18,353 nucleotides of DNA from Caryophanales bacterium UBA6448 (GTDB lineage: Bacteria > Bacillota_I > Bacilli_A > RF39 > UBA660). The position numbers and the translations under genes were made by a program. The stretch spans positions 1-18,353 of the forward strand of contig DJOC01000055.1 in assembly GCA_002439555.1 (NCBI GenBank), given 5' to 3'. A model generated the notes under the pieces. That model had not been told where the DNA came from. It saw nothing but the letters and a program-made list of their open reading frames with translations, and made no database searches. This document shows, piece after piece, positions 1-5,246 of this stretch (its first letter is position 1; each line of letters begins with the position of its first letter).

Positions 1-82
1 TACACCTCTTCCCATACCGAACAGAGAAGTTAAGCCCTGATACGCTGAAAATAGTGTTATGCTAAGATATGGAGTTGCCAAT
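1..82 (+). rRNA. rrf: 5S ribosomal RNA, 3' part
   Basis: The window opens inside a 5S rRNA. Bases 3-36 carry the conserved 5S core (CACCUCUUCCCAUACCGAACAG, then AGAAGUUAAGCC), and the molecule ends near GUUGCCA at 74-80, which would pair with the missing 5' end. The 5' third lies outside the window. A T-tract at 85-93 follows directly and probably ends transcription of the rRNA operon. The exact 3' end is an estimate (79-82). The second half is shorter and more AT-rich than in Bacillus, but the ACGCU/AGUGU helix can still be drawn. Confidence 0.9.
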
Positions 83-126
83 AATTTTTTTTTGCTTTAA
101 ATTATTTATTTTATATAGATTATGTC

Positions 127-155
127 TTGTTTATATTCTTATTTTTATTTATAAT
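127..155 (+). promoter_or_regulatory. Promoter of the tsaE operon
   Basis: A sigma-A-like promoter: TTGTTT at 127-132, a 17-bp spacer, and a perfect TATAAT at 150-155. Transcription would start near 162, giving a very short leader before the ATG at 176. The -10 box overlaps the alternative TTG start at 155, so that upstream start is unlikely to be in the mRNA. Confidence 0.65.
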
Positions 156-161
156 TGATAT

Positions 162-169
162 GGAAGGTG
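162..169 (+). promoter_or_regulatory. Ribosome binding site deciding the tsaE start
   Basis: GGAAGGTG lies 6 bases before the ATG at 176. The longer reading from TTG at 155 would place this site inside the coding region, so ATG 176 is chosen. Confidence 0.7.
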
Positions 170-175
170 AAAATT

Positions 176-631
176 ATGAATATTTATAAATATACTTCTC
201 GTAATGAGAATGATACTGTTGAGTTAGCACAGAATATTGAATCTGAAAAATTTCCAAATATGGTTATTTGTTTAGATGGAGAACTAGGAAGTGGAAAAAC
301 CGTTTTTGTAAAAGGATTTGCGCAAGCATTAGGAATTGAGGATAATATAACAAGTCCAACTTTTAATATTATAAAAGAGTATAACTCTGGGGAGTTACCA
401 CTTTATCATATGGATGTTTATAGATTAGATAAAGATTCTAATGATATTGGAATTGAAGATTATTTTAATAAAGGTGGAGTTACATTAATTGAATGGGCAG
501 ATATAATTACTGACATATTACCCGAGGAAAGATTACAAATTAATATTAAAGTTATTTCAGAAAATACTAGAGTATTTGAATTAATTCCTTATGGTGAAAA
601 ATACGAAGAGTTATGTAACTTTGTATTATAG
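176..631 (+). CDS. tsaE: tRNA t6A37 biosynthesis ATPase TsaE
   Basis: TsaE (YdiB/YjeE family) is the P-loop ATPase that works with TsaB and TsaD to complete formation of N6-threonylcarbamoyl-adenosine at position 37 of ANN-decoding tRNAs, in the cytoplasm. The protein has 151 residues, normal for the family. The Walker A motif GELGSGKT is at 35-42, followed by a switch-like TSPTF and by the family pattern HMDVYRL and LIEWAD. It is the first gene of the operon: tsaB starts 7 bases after its stop. The start at ATG 176 is chosen from the good binding site at 162-169 and because the upstream TTG 155 overlaps the -10 box. TsaC, which makes the threonylcarbamoyl-AMP substrate, is not in this window. 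Confidence 0.93.
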   Translation: MNIYKYTSRNENDTVELAQNIESEKFPNMVICLDGELGSGKTVFVKGFAQALGIEDNITSPTFNIIKEYNSGELPLYHMDVYRLDKDSNDIGIEDYFNKGGVTLIEWADIITDILPEERLQINIKVISENTRVFELIPYGEKYEELCNFVL

Positions 632-638
632 GTAGTTT

Positions 639-1187
639 ATGTATACTTTATTTTTAGATACACATCTTTATGATATTAATGTTGTTTTGTATAAAGATGG
701 AAATGTTTATTTGCATAAGTGTATTGATAAAAGTTTAAATAATAATGCTTTATTAGTACCGACTATTATGGAGTGCATTTCTAATACTAAACTTAATGAT
801 ATCATTGTTGTAAATGGACCTGGTTCATTTACGGGGGTAAGAACAGGTGTAACTGTTGCTAAAACTTTAAGTTATTTATTAAATGTTCCAATTAAAACGG
901 TTTCATATCTTGATATTATGGATTATTCTTTAGATAGTAATGAAAATCTAGTCGGTTTTTATGATAATAGTGGTATTTTTGTTGGTAAATATTCAAATCA
1001 TATGTTAATTGGAAATTATGAATATATTAAAAAAGGTGAGTTAAATTTAAATGAGCTATCAAATTTAAAAACAGATGTTACCATTGATTATTCTAAAGTA
1101 TTTAATTTAATTTCTAAACATTCAAACATTGATCCTAAACAAGTTAAGCCAATTTATGTAAAAAAAATAAGTGTTGAATATGATTAG
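639..1187 (+). CDS. tsaB: tRNA t6A37 biosynthesis protein TsaB (short form)
   Basis: TsaB is the partner of TsaD in the t6A-forming complex; it is an ASKHA-fold protein that activates TsaD and bridges it to TsaE. The N-terminal half shows the hallmark GPGSFTGVRTGV from residue 60, followed by the helix AKTLSYLLNVPI and the VSYLD strand. At 182 residues it is clearly shorter than typical TsaB proteins (about 220-230), and the C-terminal half is weakly conserved. It sits between tsaE and rimI, as in Bacillus (ydiB-ydiC-ydiD-ydiE). Its last 8 bases overlap the start of rimI. Assignment rests on the motif plus the operon context. Confidence 0.88.
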   Translation: MYTLFLDTHLYDINVVLYKDGNVYLHKCIDKSLNNNALLVPTIMECISNTKLNDIIVVNGPGSFTGVRTGVTVAKTLSYLLNVPIKTVSYLDIMDYSLDSNENLVGFYDNSGIFVGKYSNHMLIGNYEYIKKGELNLNELSNLKTDVTIDYSKVFNLISKHSNIDPKQVKPIYVKKISVEYD

Positions 1188-1593
1188 AGAGTTAGAAAGT
1201 ACAGATATTGAGGACTTAACTGTATTACTACTAAATTATGATAAAAATATTGAAAATCATTTTAATTTTAAAGATTATTTAGAAAATGACATATATGGTC
1301 AGCATGTTTATGTAATTGATGATAAAATTGTTGGTTATATTTTAATAACAATAATTGATGATTTAGTAGAAATTCATTTATTATATGTTGATAATTTGTT
1401 TAGAAATCAAAAAATTGGGACGAAATTAATGGATTATATTATTAATAAATATTCTAATTATAGATTTTTATTAGAGGTAGCAATTAATAATTATATAGCA
1501 ATTAAACTATATGAAAATATGAATTTTAAAAAAATTAACATAAGAAAAAAATATTATAATGATATTGATGCTTATGTTATGGAAAGGAAATAA
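1180..1593 (+). CDS. rimI: GNAT acetyltransferase, RimI-like
   Basis: A GNAT-fold N-acetyltransferase of 137 residues. RimI proteins acetylate the N-terminal alanine of ribosomal protein S18 in E. coli, and members next to tsaB/tsaD are usually annotated this way; the substrate here is inferred from context only. The acetyl-CoA loop is RNQKIGTKL at 75-83; the first glycine of the usual R-G-x-G-I-G pattern is replaced. The C-terminal part has the N-x-x-A-I-x-L-Y-E-x-x-x-F signature (NYIAIKLYENMNF), typical of RimI. ATG 1180 is preferred over the upstream GTG at 1171; either start overlaps tsaB, suggesting translational coupling. There is no strong binding site of its own. Confidence 0.85.
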   Translation: MIRELESTDIEDLTVLLLNYDKNIENHFNFKDYLENDIYGQHVYVIDDKIVGYILITIIDDLVEIHLLYVDNLFRNQKIGTKLMDYIINKYSNYRFLLEVAINNYIAIKLYENMNFKKINIRKKYYNDIDAYVMERK

Positions 1594-1594
1594 T

Positions 1595-2602
1595 ATGAAA
1601 GATGTCTATATTTTAGCGGTTGAGTCAAGTTGTGATGACACAAGTATAGCAATTGTAAAAAATGGTAAAGAATGCATTGCAATGAGTATTTCATCCCAGA
1701 TTGATGTTCATAATAAATTCGGTGGTGTTGTACCCGAAATTGCTTCGAGAATGCATTGTGAAAATATTTTATATGTTTTAGAGGATTGTTTATCTCAAAC
1801 AACTTTAAAAATTGAAGATATGGATGCTATAGCGGTAACATATAAACCAGGTTTACTTGGTTCTTTACTTGTTGGATTAGAATTTGCAAAAACTGTGGCT
1901 GCAGTATACAATAAACCTCTTATAGGAGTTAATCATTTAATAGGCCATATTTACGCTAATAATATTGAAGATAATTTAGAATTTCCTTTACTAGCCCTTG
2001 TTGTAAGTGGTGGACATACAGAACTTTCCATAATGCATAATAATTATGAGTTTGAACTTCTTGGATCAACACTAGATGATGCAATAGGGGAAAGTTTTGA
2101 TAAGGTTGCAAGAGTTTTGGGCTTTCCTTATCCTGGTGGACCAAGTATAGAAAAAGCTGCATCAATCGGAAATAATACTTATAATTTAACTAAACCTGTA
2201 AATGATGAAACATATAATTTTAGTTATAGTGGTTTAAAGAGTCAAGTTTTAAACATAATTAATAATGCAAAAATGAAAAATGTTGAGATAAATAAAAATG
2301 ATTTGTCTTGTTCATTTCAAACTATTGCTGTTGATGAGATTGTTCGTAAGGTAGAACTAGCAATAAAAAAGACAAGTATTAATAGACTTGCTTTAGCTGG
2401 AGGAGTATCTGCGAATAAATATTTACATAACGAACTTCAGAAATTATGTGATAAGTATAATGTGAAATTATATAATCCGAGAATGATTTATTGTACTGAT
2501 AATGCCGCGATGATTGGTGCTGCAGCATATCCATTGTTTTTAAAAAAGGATTTTAAAGATTTAACTTTGGATGCGTCAAGTAGTGCTGATTTAATATCTT
2601 AA
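1595..2602 (+). CDS. tsaD: tRNA N6-threonylcarbamoyl transferase TsaD
   Basis: TsaD (Gcp/Kae1 family) transfers the threonylcarbamoyl group from threonylcarbamoyl-AMP to A37 of tRNA. The 335-residue protein has the expected length. Visible motifs are ESSCDDTS near the N-terminus, the metal-binding HLIGH (H114 and H118), VVSGGHTEL, the LDDAIGESFDKVAR region, and CTDNAAMIG with D302 as third metal ligand. ATG 1595 starts one base after the rimI stop and follows GGAAAGGA at 1581-1588. A longer in-frame reading from upstream lies inside rimI and lacks support. The gene converges on tspO: its TAA at 2600-2602 overlaps the opposite-strand stop at 2599-2601. No terminator hairpin is visible there. 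Confidence 0.96.
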   Translation: MKDVYILAVESSCDDTSIAIVKNGKECIAMSISSQIDVHNKFGGVVPEIASRMHCENILYVLEDCLSQTTLKIEDMDAIAVTYKPGLLGSLLVGLEFAKTVAAVYNKPLIGVNHLIGHIYANNIEDNLEFPLLALVVSGGHTELSIMHNNYEFELLGSTLDDAIGESFDKVARVLGFPYPGGPSIEKAASIGNNTYNLTKPVNDETYNFSYSGLKSQVLNIINNAKMKNVEINKNDLSCSFQTIAVDEIVRKVELAIKKTSINRLALAGGVSANKYLHNELQKLCDKYNVKLYNPRMIYCTDNAAMIGAAAYPLFLKKDFKDLTLDASSSADLIS

Positions 2603-3057
2603 TTTAGTATAATAACTCCAATATTTAAATATAGTGCTATTAAAAGCCAAACAAGATATGGAAACTGCAAGTATGCTGCAGTTTTATTTTCTTTATATAA
2701 TTCAATAATGAATTTTATTGTTGATAAAATTATTAAAACTAGTTCTATGGCACTAACAATATACATTTTCAATTTAAAGAATATGAATGTCCAACTATAA
2801 TTTAAGATTAAATTTATAATGGCTGCTGAAGTAATTTTTTTGTTGTCATAATCTTTGTTTGCTAAATAAAATGATATTCCAAATAATAAATATAGTATGC
2901 TCCATACAATTGGAAATACTATCTTTGGAGGACTAAACATAGGCTTATTAATTATATTATAGTTTTTGAAATTAACAAATAGAGATGTTAGTAATCCTCC
3001 AATTAAAGGTGCAATAACAATAATAATATTTTTAATTATTTTTTTCTTATTTTTCAT
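2599..3057 (-). CDS. tspO: TspO/MBR family membrane protein
   Basis: A 152-residue protein with five hydrophobic segments, the size and topology of the TspO/MBR (translocator protein, tryptophan-rich sensory protein) family. These proteins bind porphyrins and other hydrophobic ligands in the membrane; their bacterial roles include stress responses and tetrapyrrole handling. Family signatures visible are P-x-FSPP followed by FPIVWSILYLLFGIS, the central N-Y-S-W-x-F-I-F-F, and the C-terminal LQFPYLVWLLIALYLN. The protein begins with a short lysine-rich cytoplasmic tail. The ATG at 3057 has no recognisable Shine-Dalgarno sequence, unlike almost all other genes here. It is transcribed away from ssrA and towards tsaD. 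The precise ligand cannot be read from sequence. Confidence 0.88.
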   Translation of the reverse strand: MKNKKKIIKNIIIVIAPLIGGLLTSLFVNFKNYNIINKPMFSPPKIVFPIVWSILYLLFGISFYLANKDYDNKKITSAAIINLILNYSWTFIFFKLKMYIVSAIELVLIILSTIKFIIELYKENKTAAYLQFPYLVWLLIALYLNIGVIILN

Positions 3058-3104
3058 ATTATTAGTATATATTTAATATCTGATTTTTATGTATTTTATA
3101 GTGA

Positions 3105-3152
3105 AATTTTACCATAAATATGTTTACTATGCATAAAATATATGGTAAAATT
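3105..3152. repeat. 12-bp perfect inverted repeat between tspO and ssrA
   Basis: AATTTTACCATA at 3105-3116 and TATGGTAAAATT at 3141-3152 are perfect reverse complements, separated by 24 bases. Each arm, read outward, contains TGGTAAAAT, that is, an extended -10-like element. The plus-strand arm overlaps the proposed ssrA -10. The arms may be symmetrical promoter elements or an operator for a dimeric regulator. Confidence 0.6.
3123..3151 (+). promoter_or_regulatory. Promoter of ssrA (tmRNA)
   Basis: TTTACT at 3123-3128, a 17-bp spacer and TAAAAT at 3146-3151, with the extended -10 dinucleotide TG at 3143-3144. The start would fall near 3158, only a few bases before the mature 5' end of tmRNA. 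Confidence 0.6.
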
Positions 3153-3161
3153 AATTTACTT

Positions 3162-3512
3162 GGGGTAGATTGGTTTCGACATATGTTAATAGATATGATT
3201 GCAAGTAGTTGGCAAACTATAAATGCACAAAAAAATAAATGACGAAACTTCTTATAGTTTCACTCCTGCATTTGCCTAATTAGAGGTTTGGGAGTACTCA
3301 CTTACTTTCTCGCTTATTGAAAGTAAACTGGGTTCATATTAATAAGCTATATTTATTATATTTTTTGAGTATAGTAAATGAAATTTAATCAAAATTACTA
3401 TTTATGAGGTTCGTTTTAGCCATATAGATAGGAAATATAAATAGAACTAAACTTGTAGATATTGTATAATATGGCATATTGGACAGGAGTTCAATTCTCC
3501 TCTACTCCACCA
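3162..3512 (+). ncRNA. ssrA: Transfer-messenger RNA (tmRNA)
   Basis: tmRNA rescues stalled ribosomes: it enters as alanyl-tRNA and then serves as mRNA for a degradation tag. The 5' end GGGGUAGA (3162-3169) pairs with UCUACUCC (3501-3508) to form the acceptor stem, followed by the encoded A-CCA at 3509-3512. The universal tmRNA D-arm sequence GGUUUCGAC is at 3172-3180, and the T-arm AGGAG-UUCAAUU-CUCCU at 3486-3502. The tag frame ends with TAA at 3277-3279. By spacing from the upstream GCAC (12 bases, as I recall for Bacillus subtilis), the resume codon is GAC at 3241, giving the tag (A)DETSYSFTPAFA. Length is 351 bases, normal for one-piece tmRNA. A terminator follows. Confidence 0.96.
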
Positions 3513-3523
3513 AATGACCTTTC

Positions 3524-3547
3524 AAGCCCGTATTTACGGGCTTTTTT
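3524..3547 (+). terminator. Rho-independent terminator of ssrA
   Basis: AAGCCCG at 3524-3530 pairs with CGGGCTT at 3537-3543 across the loop TATTTA, followed by a T-tract to 3547. It begins 12 bases after the tmRNA CCA end. Confidence 0.9.
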
Positions 3548-3613
3548 AATACCTTATTATTTTTAATTCCCTATAAAATTCCCCATTTTTAAAAATTTTA
3601 TTCGCCAAAAATA

Positions 3614-3642
3614 TGGACAAAGCCAAATAAATTTGTTATACT
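3614..3642 (+). promoter_or_regulatory. Promoter of rpsF-ssb-rpsR
   Basis: TGGACA at 3614-3619, a 17-bp spacer and TATACT at 3637-3642 make a near-consensus sigma-A promoter. Transcription would start around 3649, leaving a leader of about 69 bases before rpsF. Confidence 0.75.
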
Positions 3643-3648
3643 ACTTGC

Positions 3649-3697
3649 GAGTAAAGAAATTACTCCTTGCTTTTTATGACATTAAAAAGCCGAGTAG
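3649..3697 (+). promoter_or_regulatory. Probable S6:S18 ribosomal protein leader
   Basis: The rpsF leader folds into an outer stem UACUC (3661-3665) with GAGUA (3692-3696) and a perfect 8-bp inner hairpin GCUUUUUA (3669-3676) with UAAAAAGC (3683-3690), loop UGACAU. The joint on the 3' side reads GCCGA, matching the conserved CCG of the S6:S18 leader, which mimics the 16S rRNA site of S6:S18 and lets the complex repress its own operon. The outer 5' arm can instead pair with GAGUAA at 3649-3654. The operon does encode both S6 and S18. The family assignment rests on this structure and context, without a covariance-model search. Confidence 0.65.
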
Positions 3698-3717
3698 ACC
3701 ATAAGGAGGTGTAAAAG

Positions 3718-4005
3718 ATGAATAAGTACGAAATAATGTTTATCGTTAAAAACACTATCGAAGATGACAAAGTTAAAAAAGTTGCTGATAGTTTAAAAGA
3801 TTTAATAACAAGCGATAAAGGTAGTATCATCGAGTTTAAAGAAATGGGTAAAAGAAAACTTGCTTATCCAATTAACAAAGAATTAACAGGAACATACTAT
3901 GTTATGACTGTTGAAGCAAAACACGATACTATTAAAGAATTTGAACGTAAAGTTCGTATTAATGAAAATGTTTTAAGACATTTAATTATTAACAAAGGAG
4001 AATAA
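3718..4005 (+). CDS. rpsF: 30S ribosomal protein S6
   Basis: S6 binds the central domain of 16S rRNA as a heterodimer with S18. The 95-residue length and the start MNKYEIMFIVKNTIEDD, then the conserved KEMGKRKLAYPI and the beta strand TGTYYVMTVEA, followed by ENVLRHLI, identify it with little doubt. AAGGAGGT at 3703-3710 is a strong binding site 7 bases before ATG. It is the first gene of rpsF-ssb-rpsR, with ssb starting 1 base after its stop. It is probably under autogenous control by S6:S18 through the leader at 3649-3697. Confidence 0.98.
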   Translation: MNKYEIMFIVKNTIEDDKVKKVADSLKDLITSDKGSIIEFKEMGKRKLAYPINKELTGTYYVMTVEAKHDTIKEFERKVRINENVLRHLIINKGE

Positions 4006-4006
4006 G

Positions 4007-4495
4007 ATGAATAAAGTTATATTATGCGGTAGATTTACAAGAGATCCTGAGTCAAGAATGACATCTGCTTCAATGGAAGTATCAAGATTTTCATTAGCTT
4101 GTCCTAGTGATTTTATTAATAGGGATGGTCAAAGAGAGACTGAATTTATAAATTGTGTTGCATTCGGAAGAACAGCACAAACATTAAATAAATATTGTAC
4201 CAAAGGAAGTATGATTTTAGCACAAGGTCGTATAAGGAATGGTAGTTATGATGCTCAAGATGGCACTAAAAGATATACTACTGATATTGTAATAGAGAGT
4301 TTTGAATTTGTAGGTAGTTCAAATAGAAATGCAATTTCAAATGATAATGCAATGCCTAGTTATAACAGTGCTCCAGCAAATAATTACTCTGCACCATCAT
4401 TTAATGCAAATATGCAAACTACCGATGTAGCTGAGGATCCTTATAAAGAATTTAGTGATGAAACTAATATAAGTAGTGATGAATTTCCATTTTAA
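4007..4495 (+). CDS. ssb: Single-stranded DNA-binding protein
   Basis: SSB coats single-stranded DNA in replication, repair and recombination and recruits partners through its acidic C-terminal tip. The 162-residue protein begins MNKVILCGRFTRDPE, the usual start of the OB-fold (about 1-105), with FINCVAFGRTAQTLNKY and KGSMILAQGRI inside it. A low-complexity linker rich in Asn, Ser and Ala (about 108-145) follows, and the C-terminus is SSDEFPF, the partner-docking tip with its final Pro-Phe. AAAGGAG at 3994-4000 precedes the ATG. Its place between rpsF and rpsR is the standard Firmicutes arrangement. Confidence 0.97.
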   Translation: MNKVILCGRFTRDPESRMTSASMEVSRFSLACPSDFINRDGQRETEFINCVAFGRTAQTLNKYCTKGSMILAQGRIRNGSYDAQDGTKRYTTDIVIESFEFVGSSNRNAISNDNAMPSYNSAPANNYSAPSFNANMQTTDVAEDPYKEFSDETNISSDEFPF

Positions 4496-4511
4496 GAAGG
4501 AGGAATAAGGT

Positions 4512-4727
4512 ATGGCAGAATTTTATCATAAGAAAAAAAGAATATGCCAAATGTGTGCTGGTAAATCAGTTGACTATAAAGATGTAATGATTATTAATAA
4601 ATATATCAATGAAAAAGGTAAAATATTACCTCGTAGAATGACTGGTGCTTGTGCAAAACATCAAAGACATATTGCTGAACAAGTTAAATATGCTCGTTTT
4701 ATGGCATTAATACCATTTGTTAAATAG
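4512..4727 (+). CDS. rpsR: 30S ribosomal protein S18 (zinc-binding type)
   Basis: S18 is the partner of S6 in the platform of the 30S subunit. The 71-residue protein shows the family core DYKDVMIINKYINEKGKILPRR and TGACAKHQR. It keeps cysteines C12, C15 and C47 and histidine H50, so it is a C+ (zinc-ribbon) form. AGAAGGAGG just upstream gives strong initiation. Its last codons form the 5' arm of the terminator at 4712-4744, with the stop TAG in the loop. Confidence 0.97.
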   Translation: MAEFYHKKKRICQMCAGKSVDYKDVMIINKYINEKGKILPRRMTGACAKHQRHIAEQVKYARFMALIPFVK

Positions 4728-4744
4728 TAACAAATGGTTTTTTT
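4712..4744 (+). terminator. Terminator overlapping the end of rpsR
   Basis: ACCATTTGTTA (4712-4722) and TAACAAATGGT (4728-4738) form a perfect 11-bp stem with the 5-base loop AATAG, followed by a T-tract to 4744. The 5' arm codes for the last residues of S18 and the stop codon TAG (4725-4727) sits in the loop. Confidence 0.9.
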
Positions 4745-4757
4745 AATATAATTTTTA

Positions 4758-4766
4758 TGTTATAAT
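4758..4766 (+). promoter_or_regulatory. Extended -10 promoter of rplI-dnaB
   Basis: TGTTATAAT: a perfect TATAAT at 4761-4766 with the extended TG at 4758-4759. The -35 position would fall on the T-tract of the preceding terminator and has no good match. AAGGAGG at 4781-4787 follows. This separates rplI from the rpsF unit. Confidence 0.65.
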
Positions 4767-4794
4767 AAGTTATATTATTTAAGGAGGATTTTAA

Positions 4795-5235
4795 ATGAAA
4801 GTTATACTTTTAAAAGATGTAAAGTCTCAAGGAAAAAAAGATGATGTTATTAATGTTTCGGATGGCTATGCAAATAACTATTTATTAAAAAATAAACTTG
4901 CTGTGGCATACACTGATACTAGTAAAAAGATATTAGATAAGCAGATTCAAATTAGAAATGATGAAGAAGAAAAAATAATTTCTAATTTAACTGAAATTAA
5001 AAATAAATTAAATGACAAAATTATTGAGTTTAAAGTAAAAACTGGAAAAGATGATAGAGTCTTTGGTACAGTTTCCTCAAAACAAATAAGTGATAAAATA
5101 AAAGAACTAGGCTATGATATTGATAAAAAATGTATATTAATAGATACACCATTATCTAGTTTAGGAACTTATAAAGTTAAAATTAAATTACATAAAAAAG
5201 TGGAATTTATTATAAATATTAAATTAGTTAAGTAA
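4795..5235 (+). CDS. rplI: 50S ribosomal protein L9
   Basis: L9 binds domain V of 23S rRNA near the L1 stalk and contributes to reading-frame maintenance. The 146-residue length is normal. The N-terminal RNA-binding domain is diagnostic: MKVILLKDVKSQGKKDDVINVSDGYANNYLLK. A charged, helical middle (about 41-75) follows, and then the C-terminal domain with GKDDRVFGTVSSKQISDKIKELG. AAGGAGG lies 7 bases before ATG. dnaB follows after 11 bases, a common Firmicutes pairing. The genes yybS and gdpP, which often sit between rpsR and rplI in Bacilli, are absent here. Confidence 0.97.
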   Translation: MKVILLKDVKSQGKKDDVINVSDGYANNYLLKNKLAVAYTDTSKKILDKQIQIRNDEEEKIISNLTEIKNKLNDKIIEFKVKTGKDDRVFGTVSSKQISDKIKELGYDIDKKCILIDTPLSSLGTYKVKIKLHKKVEFIINIKLVK

Positions 5236-5246
5236 GAAGGAGAGTT

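Noticed and set aside
1572..1802. Minus-strand reading frame opposite the start of tsaD
   Set aside because: It lies wholly within tsaD on the other strand, has no family motif, and is His/Tyr/Gln-rich in a way typical of antisense frames.
1956..2165. Minus-strand reading frame inside tsaD
   Set aside because: Shadow of a certain gene, with no binding site and no recognisable domain.
3223..3279. Small ATG-initiated reading frame MHKKIN... in frame with the tmRNA tag
   Set aside because: It is the tag-coding part of tmRNA with the upstream pseudoknot region; no ribosome binding site precedes it.
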